64,000 bases of DNA from Arachis hypogaea (taxonomy: Eukaryota; Streptophyta; Magnoliopsida; Fabales; Fabaceae). Made by a program: the position numbers and the translations under genes. Every line of letters begins with the position of its first letter. Position 1 is the stretch's first letter. The stretch is taken from the NCBI RefSeq assembly GCF_003086295.3, contig NC_092039.1, positions 94,942,561 through 95,006,560 on the forward strand, given 5' to 3'. A model generated the notes under the pieces. The model made no database searches, was not told the DNA's origin, and saw nothing but the letters and a program-made list of their open reading frames with translations. This document shows, piece after piece, positions 31,307 to 43,165 of the stretch.

Positions 31307-32817
31307 TGATGAGCGGATAATTTATACGCTTTTTGGCATTGTTTTTAGTAGGATTTAGTTAGTTTTTAGTATATTTTTATTAGTTTTTAATTAAAATTCA
31401 CTTTTCTGGACTTTACTATGAGCTTGTGTGTTTTTTTGTGATTTCGGGTATTTTCTGGCTGAAATTGAGGGACCTGAGCAAAAATCTGATTCAGAGACCG
31501 AAAAGGACTGCAGATGCTGTTGGATTCTGACCTCCCTGAATTCAAAGTGAATTTTCTGGAGCTACAGAAGCCCAATTGGGGCGCTCTCAACGGCGTTGGA
31601 AAGTAGACATCCTGGGCTTTCCAGCAATGTATAATAGTCCATACTTTGCCCAAGATTTGATGGCCCAAATTGGCGTTGCAAATCAGCTTCAGAATTCCCA
31701 GCGTTTAACGCTGGAACTGGCATAGAAATTGGAGTTAAACGCCCAAACTGGCATAAAAGCTGGCGTTTAACTCCAGAAAGAGTCTCTACACGAAAATGCT
31801 TCAATGCTCAGCCCAAGCACACACCAAGTGGGCCCGGAAGTGGATTTTTCTGTCAGTTACTCATCTCTGTAAACCCTAGGTTACTAGTTCACTATTAATA
31901 GGATCTTTTGGCATTGTATCTGTACCTCATGACACTTTACACGTTTCTCATTGTATCTTCTACAGCATGAGTCTCTAAACCCCATGGTTGGGGGTGAGGA
32001 GCTCTGCTGTGTCTTGATGGATTAATGCAATTACTTCTGTTTTTCATTCAATCACGCTTGCTTCTATTCTAAGATATCACTTGTTCTTCAACCTGATGAA
32101 TGTGATGATCCGTGACACTCATCATCATTCTCGTCTATGAACGTGTGCCTGACAACCACCTCCGTTCTACCTTAGATTGAGTAGATATCTCTTGGATTCT
32201 TAAATCAGAATCTTCGTGGTATAAGCTAGAATTGATGGCGGCATTCAAGAGAATCCGGAAGGTCTAAACCTTGTCTGTGGTATTCTGAGTAGGATTCAAT
32301 GATTGAATGACTGTGACGAGCTTCAAACTCCTGAGGGCTGGGCGTTAGTGACAGACGCAAAAGAATCACTGGATTCTATTCCAACCCGATTGAGAACCGA
32401 CAGATGATTAGCCGTGCTGTGACAGAACGCGTTGAACATTTTCACTGAGAGGATGGGAGGTAGCCATTGACAACGGTGAAACCCTACATACAGCTTGCCA
32501 TGGAAGGAGCCTTGCGTGCCTGAAGAAGAAAGACAGTAGGAAAGCAGGGATTCAGAAGATAGAGCATCTCCAAAAACTCAACCTGTTCTCCATTACTGCA
32601 AAACAAGCACTTATTTCATGTTCTTTTACTTTTTACAATCAACCTTGATAATTATTGATATCCTGACTAAGAGTTACAAGATAACCATAGCTTGCTTCAA
32701 GCCGACAATCTCCGTGGGATCGACCCTTACTCATGTAAGGTATTACTTGGACGACCCAGTGCACTTGCTGGTTAGTTGTGCGGGATTGCAAAAGTGTGAT
32801 TGCAATTTCGAGCACCA
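31307..32817 (+). repeat. LTR-5: solo LTR of the RT-3/7/8 type, 1511 bp
   Basis: Starts TGATGAGCGG, ends TTTCGAGCACCA, flanked by GCTCC on both sides (31302-31306, 32818-32822). No internal sequence: a solo LTR left by recombination between the ends of a full element. It contains four dyads about 30 bp apart (31671-31775), one being CCAGCGTTTAACGCTGG (31698-31714), and the U5 hairpin CCTTAC-TCAT-GTAAGG (32725-32740). It lies in opposite orientation inside an LTR of the same type. Confidence 0.93.
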
Positions 32818-33260
32818 GCTCCTCACCCCCAACAATAGAGTTTAGAGACTCATGCCATCAAAAAGTACAAAATTTAGATCTAAAAATGTCATGAGATCCA
32901 AAATAAGTCTCTAAAAGTTGTTTAAATACTAAACTAGTAACCTAGGTTTACAGAAAATGAGTAAACTAAGATGGATAGTGCAGAAATCCACTTCTGGGGC
33001 CCACTTGGTGTGTGCTGGGGCTGAGACTTAAGCTTCTCACATGCCTGGGCTGTTTCTAGAGTTGAACGCCAGGTTGTAACCTGTTTTTGGCGCTGAACTC
33101 CAACTTGCAACCTGTTTCTAGCGCTAAATGCCAGAATGCAACATGGGACTGGTGTTAAACGCCAGTTTACATCGTTTATCTTTGCGTAAAGTATGGACTA
33201 TTATATATTTCTGGAAAGCCCTGAATGTCTACTTTCCAACCCAATTGAAAGCGCGCCAAT
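32818..33260 (-). repeat. RT-3 5' LTR, U3-side piece, truncated
   Basis: Continues the RT-3 LTR after LTR-5. It ends abruptly at 33260 within GCGCGCCAAT, about 290 bp short of the expected TGATGAGCGG terminus, where RT-6 sequence begins. Dyad words lie near 33060-33170. Confidence 0.8.
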
Positions 33261-33679
33261 AACAAGCTAACAAAATCATAAGAATCTAGCTTCCTTTAAT
33301 AATCTATAAAAGCATTTGAAACACGTCTCTTTTGTTAAAGTTATTCAAATCAAAGGTCATTCTCGAAACTATAACCAACACTCTTTCAAATTCTCGGGAA
33401 ATTTTGACATGGAATTCTCGGATGATGGCTTTCACATCGCCCACAAGTCATTTCACTCTGAGGTTGCTTTCCTTTAAAGAACTACCTAATCATTTATGCT
33501 CACCAAACCTTCTATTAAGATAACTTAGGGTTATCTAGAACAGATCATAATTTTTCATTCAACCATATATTATGAGTGAATACCAGCCTTCAGCATTGTC
33601 TAAAGCGGTAAAGAATTAAGTTATCAACTTTCTTATTACCTCAGGTACGAAAATTGGACCTAGCAGTTTCCCGGTCCTT
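33261..33679 (-). other. RT-6 interior copy 1, noncoding end
   Basis: Starts at the junction with the truncated RT-3 LTR. It matches 39653-39800 and then, after an apparent deletion at about 33410, matches 40520-40790. No gene apart from the adjoining Gag remnant. Confidence 0.6.
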
Positions 33680-34560
33680 CTAGTGTGGGCAATCTCTGAC
33701 CAAATGCCCTAGCTTTCCGCAACTATAACACAAACCCGAACCATAATGACACGGCCTATTTGGGTGATGACCTCCACATCTCTGACAGCTCAAAACATCC
33801 GAAGCAGCCACTATCTGTTTTCCCCTACCTTTTCCTTGGGAATTATTATTCGTCGCAAGGTCATTTCGCCCTTGGAGAAAACATTGTGGGTATCCTCTTC
33901 TCTTAAACTCTTGACCCCTTGTTGGGTATTCTTGATTGTGCTCCCTGCGGTGGGACTCCCGACGGTCATTCTTTGCCTCAACAGCCTTCCTCACACATTC
34001 TTCAGTAATACGGCTCTTGTTCACAAGTTTGGAGAAGACCCTAATCTCCATCGGTCCAACGGAGCTCAGGATTTCACTTCGAAGTCCTCCCACATACTTA
34101 ATACACTTCCATTCCTCGAAGTCTCTCTGGGTTCCTTGACACATACGAGAAAACCTGAATAACTCCTCAAATTTATCCGTATACTCAGATACGGACATTG
34201 TACCCTGCTTCAGCTGCAGTAATTCAAGTTCCTTGGCCATTCTAGCAAAATTTGGGAAGTACTTCTTATAAAATTCCACTTGGAAGGCACACCAGGTGAT
34301 AGGATCATCCCCCTGCTGTAGGAGGTGTCAGGCCCTTTGCCACCAATGCAATGCTTCCCCCGTAAGCAGATAGGTAGTAGATTCAACACACTACTCCTCG
34401 GGTACCAACTGTGCTTGCAGTGCTCACTCCAAAGCTTGAAACCAGGTATCGGCTTCAGTCGGATTGGTGGTTCCCTTGAACTTAGGTGGATTAACCTTTA
34501 AAAAAGTTTCCAGTGTCATCGGGCCCTGAGCTCCACTTCCGCCATTGCCATTATTGTTTA
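33680..34560 (-). pseudogene. gag: RT-6 Gag remnant, copy 1, with CCHC zinc knuckle
   Basis: Minus-strand Gag: N-terminal part (about 34300-34560) has in-frame stops; the C-terminal 199-residue frame contains EFYKKYFPNF, LELLQLKQGTMSVSEYTDKF and a zinc knuckle CYSCGKLGHLVRDC near its end, preceded by CQRCGGHHPNRPC. These are features of Tekay-type chromovirus Gag. It ends at a stop just after the knuckle with no protease or RT behind it. Confidence 0.85.
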
Positions 34561-34910
34561 TCTATTGCCCAAAAGCATCCGCAATGGCCTGCATAGCAGT
34601 AGCCATATTCTCCAACGCCGTCATAAGGTTTACCAGGTTATTCGAGTTGATTTCCGGTTCCTGAGTACTAGTACGATCTCTCTCATGTCCCCGACCGGGT
34701 CCACGAGGCATCATCTGGTTCCTATACACACCAAACAATCGATATCAAGTTGATCAGGCTCAATATCGGAAGTATAGTACTTCAAAGTACCAAAGGTACA
34801 CTCATGGACTTCATGCTACATGTATCGGGTAGATACCCTAACTAGCACAGGCACAGACTCAGAGTATGTACTTAAGCATAAGCAGTTCCATCCCTCAGGC
34901 TCACGAGGAC
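34561..34910 (-). other. RT-6 leader, copy 1
   Basis: Sequence between the start of Gag and the primer site. I see no further gene or repeat in it. Confidence 0.5.
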
Positions 34911-34927
34911 GAACAGCTCTGATACCA
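34911..34927 (-). promoter_or_regulatory. Primer binding site, initiator tRNA-Met
   Basis: Minus strand TGGTATCAGAGCTGTTC, the usual plant iMet primer site of chromoviruses, next to the LTR end. Confidence 0.85.
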
Positions 34928-36164
34928 TAATATAACACCCTAATATTCAAATCCATATGGTCGAGTCATAAGTCAATGATACTACAGTGGTACGACTCTC
35001 AGGTGGATTTTTAATATATAAATATAGGTAATTTTAAAAGGAGTATTAATCGAGAAGCCTGAAAAGAGTAGAAATAAAATCACGAAGACGTATCACTCAC
35101 GTTTCGACAACGAAAAGATAATCCGTGAAGCCAAAAGCGATATACAGACAAGGCATAAAGGAGATTAAGAGATAGATAACAGATAGATATATATAACATA
35201 AGTAAATATCCACTAGTCGCGACCCGTGAAGTTTAGGCCGGCTAGGGTATAGTATGAAAGTAGTTGACAACAGTATATCCTAATCTCTCCCAAAGGAAAC
35301 ATGACAGCCTCTATAGGCAAGTTCAAAAAGAGTTCAATACATAATATAATCTTTTTGAAACAAAGGTGGAGAGATTCTAAGCAAAACACAAAGTAGAGAA
35401 TATAAAGATCTTTGCCGTCTCTCAGACGACCCACAACTCACTTCTGAGCACCTAGACCTGTATCTGAAAAATAAGAGATATATACGGAATGAGAATCCCG
35501 GGCCCTTGGGCTCCCAGTACGGTAAAAGTGCCAAATAAATACAATGCACTGCAATAAAAACTCACTAAGCATCCTAAACTTCTTCACCAATTATCCATCC
35601 TAGGTTCTCGCTAATCCACGAATAGGCAATTGTCATAAGGGAGTGCTAAATCTAATTCATGTTTCACATGTTTCCCAACTCGCTAACTCTTCCACGAATC
35701 AGACTTAGAATCATAAGCAAAACCATCACCAGTTGTTCTACCTCAGCAATTCTATATCAATACATCATACCCTCACCTGGAGCTAGTGAAACCACATCAC
35801 TGCGTCTACCCAGGGAGCTCAAATTATCTCATTCAATGATCATCATCATGCAATCGCATCATCAATTCATCTCATCAAGAACAGCCTTCAACATCCACCG
35901 ACATTAGCATGAGGGGCCTCTCAGTTGTACAAACACAAGCAATACAGGCAAGTAATGCACAAATAAGGTACAAGTAGAACAAGTAGCACATAATCAGGTA
36001 ACATAGCATATATGATGTAGAAATCCAAAACAGATTGGCAAACCCAAACAATTCAAACATATGCAAATGATGAACGCCTGCTCTATGGCTGATGATATCA
36101 TCTGTCGATTATCAAGCCAACCCGACGTGTCCGGTAGCTAACCCGGGCAGAGTCTCTCTGTTGC

Positions 36165-36517
36165 GCATGAATATCATTAGAGGGAATATGTGCCCTGTCA
36201 CCATTAGAGGGTATCTGCACCATGTCGCCATTAGAGGGTATCGGTGCCCTGTCACCCTTACAACCAGAGAGAAAACACAAGCATACTTACATTTAACATT
36301 TTCCATCATTATCCATTTATCATATTCATTCATTAATCATATATGCATTTATACTCAGCCATAATTAATAATGGCTTTGCCGTAACCCGGCAATGACTCA
36401 GCCATCCGGCTCACAGTTCAATCAAGAACTAGCCAATTTATCAACATGGCTCTGCCATACCCGGCAATAACTCAGCCATCCGGCTCATGGTTCAATCAAG
36501 AACCCGCCATTTATCAC
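36165..36517 (-). repeat. Tandem repeats in the RT-6 LTR
   Basis: A roughly 27-bp unit with CATTAGAGGGTATC repeated three times (36173-36260), then a 72-75-bp unit with ATGGCT, CCCGGCAAT and ACTCAGCCATCCGGCTCA repeated twice (36371-36445, 36446-36517). Confidence 0.75.
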
Positions 36518-36787
36518 TAAATATAGCCCTTCGGCTCATGGCATACACGGTACTTCCACCGTCATCCTCCATATCTCATATAATCATCTTTGATCATCAT
36601 TGATCGTAACTTTTCCCCTTGCTTCATTCGCAAGTTACCACATCCCCTAGCTCCTTTTTCATTGCTAGGCATATCATAATGATTTAATACATAAAGGGTG
36701 AGATCGGAGGCTTAGAAGTATGAGATTTGGCTTTTAAAACTCAAAAATCAACTTCGGCATGAAAACAGGGCCACGCGTACGGGTCCT

Positions 36788-37054
36788 CCACGCGCACGCG
36801 TGGATGGCCACAATGTTCATCGACTCGTATGTGTCGCCCATGCGTATGCGTGGATGGGAAAACAGCAAAGGGAGACGCAAGCGTCAGCCACGCGTACGCG
36901 TGGGTGCGTTTGTGCCCCACGCACAAAACTGGCACAACTCTGGCACAACTCTCGGGAAAAATGGCTCGGCATTGGGTGCAGTGCATCGATGCGCACGCTC
37001 ACACCACGCGCACGCGTGGATGGTGCCTTCTTGAAAAGTGACGCGTACGCGTCA
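36788..37054 (-). repeat. ACGCGT palindromes in the RT-6 LTR
   Basis: Five 16-bp dyads: CCACGCGCACGCGTGG (36788, 37004), CCATGCGTATGCGTGG (36838), and the perfect palindromes CCACGCGTACGCGTGG (36888) and TGACGCGTACGCGTCA (37039). The first three are 50 bp apart. Confidence 0.8.
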
Positions 37055-39131
37055 AGCACGCCTACGCATGAGGGGCATTCTGCTAAAAAATTTTCTAAGT
37101 TAAAAGCTGCAGAATTCACAAATTAAACCCCCAATCTTTCAACGGACATAACTTCATCGTTTTAAATCATTTTTCGCCCGTTCTTCGAACGGCATGGACA
37201 CCCCAAATCCAATTTTATTTCTAAATGAGTTTGGCATAAAACAAGGATCCGGAGTCAAAGTTATGTTTCCTCAAAATATGCCCAAAAACCATATTTTCAT
37301 ACAAAACCACAAAGTGCCATTTTCAAAACAAGCCATTTTCAACCCTTTTCAAAATCAACCAAAGCATGCCAATTTCAACCCTTTTTGAAATCAATCAAAA
37401 TATACCAAAATTAACATCAAGCCTCCTCAACTCATACATTAACACCTTACCACAATTCACAAAACTTCCATATAACTATTTTTACCCATTTCAAATAAAT
37501 GGCTAAATTACAAACACATTAACATGTCATCATCCTTCCTCATCCCAATTTCCAACAATACTATCTCCAATCAACCATCATTATACATAATCAATATCAT
37601 ACTCACTATCACATGGTTTCACCCACAAATCAACCTTAATCATTTCTCATGCATATATCACAACATACATATCTCTCATGCATCATCATACCATCAAGGC
37701 ATCAATAATCATAATCACATATATGACCACCTAATATATCTCAACCAAAACCAAACATACCTCATCTACATAATTTCACCCAAAATTACCAAATTCCACA
37801 CTTCAACTCCTCAAACCATATTATTCAATAACCAACCCAATCATTCATATATTCATTATCTGAAATTCATCCAATCACTTGTGTCATCATACAATGAACA
37901 CATCAACTTACCTTCCTTACCTCTTTCCGGCCTCCGGCCCAATTTCACAATTTAAATGCATAAACCACAAATCAATACTCATTACACAATATATCAAATT
38001 CTCAATACACCAAGTATACAAGGCCACACAATTCTCATCCCAATCATTAATTCATATTACATACCAACTATGCATATTAGCACCAACCATTTACACAATC
38101 CAAACTTAATCCTAGGGGCATCTAGCTTAGAAATTTTCATCACACCACACGGTACTTAAATAAAACTTAAACCGTACCTCTTGTAGCCAAACCAATTGAG
38201 CCTCTTCTATGGAAGTCTCCACCAACCCTTAGCTCCAAGCCTTAGCAAAGCTCCACAAGCAACACCAACCTCCCAATTGTGCATCTAAGTCACCAAATAC
38301 ACTAACATAACCAATTTCACATACATACATCAACCTAGGGCACATAAAAATGATAAATTACAAGGGTTTGAGTACTTCTTACCTCAGCCCATATGAAGTA
38401 CGGATAGAACCCAATTAGAATTTATGTTTGAGTATCCCTAAACACCCAAAATTACAAGATTTCAACACTAACTACCTAAAAACATGTAACAGTGGGGAAT
38501 TTCGAAAACTGAGCAGAGATTAATAGAATACTCACCACAAAACTTAGATAGAATTGTAGAAGATGAGAAGAGCGACGGGTGGCTGCAAACGGCTCATCAA
38601 TCGGAGCTCCGTAGCTCAAGTTATGGTGGTTTGAAGATCAAAGAGAGTTAGGTTTTCTCTCTTCTCTTCTCTCTTCTCAATTCAGCGCCCCTCTCCTTAT
38701 TTTTAGAGTAAAATGAGCTGAAATGCTCATAACTAATATTTATATATGTTGGGTCTTAGGCCCACTTAGGTTCGGTTCACTTATTTTGTCCGTTGGCCCA
38801 ATTTTTGGGCCAAAACCCTTTAAGATTAGCGCTCTAAATCACACTTTAAATATTTCTACCTCCCCTAATTATATTTCCTCATTTCTTAATCTTATTTACT
38901 CATAATCAATTTTCTCAGCTGTAGTACCAGACAGATCTCAGCCAGTACTGCTAGCTAGTCAAAATTCCACTGCGCACTTTTACGCAGAAAACTATGTTTT
39001 CCGACTCGGAAAAATTCACTAAATTCAAATATCATATTTAAATTATCAAATTCCAATTTCCAAATCTTTCAACCATATTCGCTCCTATTTAACTTACTAT
39101 TTAATTAATTTCAGTTAGACTGAGTATTACA

Positions 39132-39145
39132 TTCTACCCCCCTAA
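39132..39145 (-). promoter_or_regulatory. Polypurine tract of RT-6
   Basis: Minus strand TTAGGGGGGTAGAA immediately before the LTR start TGTAATACTC; a conventional plus-strand priming tract, unlike the AAGTTTGGTGTTG of the Athila-like elements. Confidence 0.7.
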
Positions 39146-40789
39146 CAGAAATTTTTGCCCTCGAAAATTCCATCCATCACTGCGAGTACGCGAGCATAGT
39201 CTACCTTTATATCAAACGCATAACAGTTCCAAGGTCCTTTTACTCTGTGTGCTTCCGTTGCTGCGCTCTGATTTCTCTATCTCCGAGGGTCTCGGTCATT
39301 CGTTCAACGCCGACCAATAGCCTTGTTCCTTATTTTTATCGTCTCATCAACTCACACCCTATTAAATCTCAAATCATGTCATCAATAATATTGCCATCAT
39401 CGTTAATCATAGCCATCATCCCATATCACTATAATCAATCAAAGATATTCACCACACCTTAATCATACTCCATCACTATCCTCTCTCTCTGCCAAGCCAA
39501 TTCCTCTAATCACAGTTCAACTCCAAGCATAACTTCCAAACTTACATTCTTATTCTCAAACCCTCAAATTTCTTCATGACTTGCTGTTATAAAGTCTCTG
39601 ACTCATCAATCAAAAACCCCTTTCATTTCTAGAAATCAAATGAGTTTGGAATAACAAGCTAACAAAATCATAAGAATCTGGCTTCCTTTAATAATTTATA
39701 AAAGCATTTAAAACACATCTCTTTTGTTAAAGTTATTCAAATCAAAGGTCATTCTCGAAACTATAACCAACACTCTTTCAAATTCTCGGAAAATTTTGAC
39801 AGCACTTCTCCTAAAAACTGGAGTTTACCACCAGTCACGAGTTCCTTCAAACCAATCTCAGTACCACATCAGCATTTCAATTTAATGGTTTTCACATTCG
39901 TCTTTCAAAACCAATCATTATAAATCTCAATCTAAATCCAATGTCACTATGATCAAACATCATAGTACTCATCTCTCAAACACGACAACTTGCACCCTCT
40001 CATCATCTAAATCCAATTACGCATCAATGATAATTTCCTCATCTGCTTTAGAACCATCAAAGCTCACAGCCGCAATCAATTCCAACTATTTGGGGATCAT
40101 TACTTGCAATAACCCACTTAACCCTTATAGTAAACTTTTACAGCTCCTATTCGTAGCTATCCTGTGTTATTATTTTCGTAAGTTTCTGCTGCTTTATTCT
40201 GATCTCTCGTCTAGTACTAGCTCTATCACTTACTTCCTCAAGTACTCAACCACAACTTAGCATGACTGGAATTCACTAGATTTCTATCTATGATAGCCAA
40301 AACCACATACCAACTTAATCGTACTTTTAACACGTTGATACCGATCTTTCGCTTACCTATTCCCAAACTGTCAGATCTAACGGTATCACCCGTTGTTGTA
40401 GTGAACACACGACACTATTGTTGGCCCTTGGTAGTATTCCGGTTGACCTTCTTAGGACGTTTCCAGGACATGTGTCCAACTCCTCTACAACCATGGCAAA
40501 GTCCCAATCCAGCTCGACACAGAATTCTCGGATGATGGCTTTCACATCGCCCACAAGTCATTCCACTCTGAGGTTGCTTTCCATTAAAGGCTACCTAATC
40601 ATTTATGCTCACTAATCCTTCTATTAAGATAACTTAGGGTTATCTAGAATAGATCATACTTTTCATTCGACCATATATTATGAGTGGTGAATACCAGCCT
40701 TCAACATTGTCTAAAGTGATAAAGAATTAAGTTATCAACTTTCTTATTACCTCAGGTACTAGAATCGAACCTAGCAGTTTCCTGATCCT
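39146..40789 (-). other. RT-6 interior copy 2, noncoding
   Basis: Lies where polymerase would be expected between Gag and the 3' LTR, but I find no RT, RNase H or integrase motifs in any frame. Part matches copy 1. Confidence 0.55.
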
Positions 40790-41464
40790 TCCGGTATGGG
40801 CAATCTCTGACCAAATGTCCTAGCTTTTCGCAATTGTAACACAAACCCAAACCATAACGACACGGCCTATTTGGGTGATGACCTCTACATCTCTGATAGC
40901 TCAAAACATCCGAAGCAGCCACTATCTATTTTCTCCTACCTTTTCCTCGGGAATTATTATTCATCACAAGGTCATTTCGCCCTTCGGGAAAATGTTGTGG
41001 GTATCCTCTTCTCTTAAACTCTTGACCCCTTGTTGGGTATTCTTGATTGTGCTTCCTGTGATGGGACTCCCGACGGTCACTCTTCGCCTCAACAGCCTTC
41101 CTCACACATTCTTCAGCAATACGGCTCTTGTTCACAAGTATGGAGAAGACCCTAATCTCCATCGGTCCAACGGAGGTTAGGATTTCACTTCGAAGTCCTC
41201 CCTCATACTTAATACACTTCCATTCCTCGAAGTCTCCCGGGGTTCCTTGACACATACGGAAAAACCTGAATAACTCCTCAAATTTATCCGTATACTCAGA
41301 TACGGACATTGTACCCTGCTTCAGCTGCAGTAATTCAAGTTCCTTGGCCGTTCTAGTAAAATTTAGGAAGTACTTTTTATAAAATTCCACTTGGAAGGCA
41401 AACCAGGTGATAGGATGATCCCCCTGCTGCAGAAGGTGTCAGGCCCCTTGCCACTAATGCGATG
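40790..41464 (-). pseudogene. gag: RT-6 Gag remnant, copy 2, cut by RT-7
   Basis: Matches copy 1 Gag over about 670 bp (EFYKKYFLNF, LELLQLKQGTMSVSEYTDKF). An early stop at 40926 precedes the zinc-knuckle region, one Cys of which is also changed. The upstream part is cut at 41464 by the RT-7 LTR. Confidence 0.8.
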
Positions 41465-43127
41465 TGGTGCGCGAAATTGTGAACAATACTTTTCACAACT
41501 CTCATAATCCCCGGTCATGAACCCCAAAAACTTGGTAGCTCAATACCATGGCATTACACAACTTCGCACAACTAACCAGCAAGTGCACTGGGTCGTCCAA
41601 GTAATAAACCTTACGCGAGTAAGGGTCGATCCCACGGAGATTGTTAGTATTGAAGCAAGCTATGGTCATCTTGTAAATCTTAGTCAGGCAAACTCAAATG
41701 TATATGGTGATGAACGAAAATAACACAAAGGTAAGGATAGTGATACTTATGTAATTCATTGGTAGGAACTTCAGATAAGCGCATGAAGATGCCTTCCCTT
41801 CCGTCTCTCTGCTTTCCTACTGTCTTCATCCAATCCTTCTTACTCCTTTCCATGGCAAGCTTAAGCAAGGGTTTCACCGTTGTCAGTGGCTACCTCCCAT
41901 CCTCTCAGTGAAAGCGATTGCATATGCTCTGTCACAGCATAGCGGAATTCATCTGTCGGTTCTCAATCAGGCCAAAATAGAATCCAGTGATTCTTTTGCG
42001 TCTGTCACTAACGCCCCACCCTCAGGAGTTTGAAGCACGTCACAGTCATTCAGTCATTGAATCCTACTCAGAATACCACAGACAAGGTTAGACCTTCCGG
42101 ATTCTCTTGAATGCTACCATCAGTTCTCGCCTATACCACGAAGATTCCGGTTAAAGAATCCAAGAGATATTCACTAGAGCCTTAGTTGCTTGTAGAACAG
42201 AAGTGGTTGTCAGTCACCTTGTTCATAGGTGAGAATGATGATGAGTGTCACGGATCATCACATTCATCAGGTTGAAGAACAAGTGATATCTTGGATAAAG
42301 AACAAGCGGAATTGAATGGAAGAACAATAGTAATTGCATTAATACTCGAGGTACAGCAGAGCTCCACACCTTAATCTATGGTGTGTAGAAGCTCCACCGT
42401 TGAAAATACATAAGAACAAGGTCTAGGCATGGCCGAATGGCCAGCGTCCCAAAGTGATCAAAAGATCTAAAGAAAAAGGTTCCAAAGATCAAAAGATTTC
42501 TAATACAATAGTCAAAGGTCCTACTTATAGAAAACTAGTAGCCTAAGGTGTACAGAAATGAGTAAATGACATAAAAATCCTCTTCCGGGCCCACTTGGTG
42601 TGTGCTTGGGCTGAGCATTGAAGCATTTTTCGTGCAGAGACTCTTCTTGGAGTTAAACGCCAGCTTTAGTGCCAGTTTGGGCGTTTAACTCCCATTTGGG
42701 TGCCAGTTCCAGCGTTTAACGCTGGGATTTCTTGAGGTGACTTTGAACGCCGGTTTGGGCCATCAAATCTTGGGCAAAGTATGGACTATCACATATTGCT
42801 GGAAAGCCCAGGATGTCTACTTTCCAACGCCGTTGAGAGCGCGCCAATTGGGCTTCTGTAGCTCCAGAAAATCCACTTCGAGTGCAGGGAGGTCAGAATC
42901 CAACAGCATCTGCAGTCCTTTTTGGTCTCTGAATCAGATTTTTGCTCAGGTCCCTCAATTTCAGCCAGAAAATACCTGAAATCACAGAAAAACACACAAA
43001 CTCATAGTAAAGTCCAGAAAAGTGAATTTTAACTAAAAACTAATAAAAATATACTAAAAACTAACTAGATCATACCAAAAACATACTAAAAACAATGCCA
43101 AAAAGTATACAAATTATCCGCTCATCA
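41465..43127 (-). repeat. RT-7 3' LTR, 1663 bp
   Basis: Plus-strand ends TGGTGCGCGAAATTG and CCGCTCATCA. U5 hairpin CCTTAC-GCGA-GTAAGG at 41609-41624. Dyads near 42648-42760 include CCAGCGTTTAACGCTGG. Confidence 0.88.
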
Positions 43128-43165
43128 CAACACCAAACTTAAATTGTTGCTTGTCCTCAAGCAAC
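43128..43165 (-). other. Hairpin and priming region at the 3' LTR of RT-7
   Basis: Minus strand GTTGCTTG-AGGA-CAAGCAAC (43165-43146), eight pairs, then AAGTTTGGTGTTG (43140-43128) against the LTR. Confidence 0.75.

Larger units (their letters stand above)
10441..33260 (-). mobile_element. RT-3: decayed Athila-like element interrupted by RT-4 and LTR-5
   Basis: Reading right to left: interrupted 5' LTR (33260-30480), tRNA-Asp primer site, AT-rich leader (split by RT-4 at 18685/29760), gag-protease and pol remnants, conserved hairpin, dyad array, truncated ORF2, noncoding region, hairpin-AAGTTTGGTGTTG module and partial 3' LTR. It shares LTR ends, primer site and noncoding modules with RT-7 and RT-8, but unlike them had a complete polymerase. 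Its 5' LTR is truncated at 33260 against RT-6 sequence, so no target duplication can be checked. Confidence 0.85.
34931..39131 (-). repeat. RT-6 LTR, 4201 bp
   Basis: Sense strand runs right to left, TGTAATACTCAGTC to GGGTGTTATA. Primer site to its left and polypurine tract to its right show it serves as 5' LTR for copy 1 and 3' LTR for copy 2. It is noncoding but contains tandem repeats (36165-36517) and strong palindromes (36788-37054). Confidence 0.8.
33261..41464 (-). mobile_element. RT-6: decayed chromovirus-like tandem sharing one LTR
   Basis: Two partial interiors (33261-34927 and 39132-41464), both carrying Gag remnants, flank a single 4201-bp LTR that has a primer site on one side and a polypurine tract on the other. 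Stretches in the two interiors are clearly homologous (33261-33420 with 39653-39800; 33420-34320 with 40520-41440). The first lacks about 700 bp present in the second. No RT or integrase is visible. RT-7 interrupts the second interior at 41464. Confidence 0.75.

Noticed and set aside
33261..41464. A host gene in the RT-6 region because of the many short open frames
   Set aside because: All recognisable protein similarity is retroelement Gag; the rest is LTR and noncoding interior.
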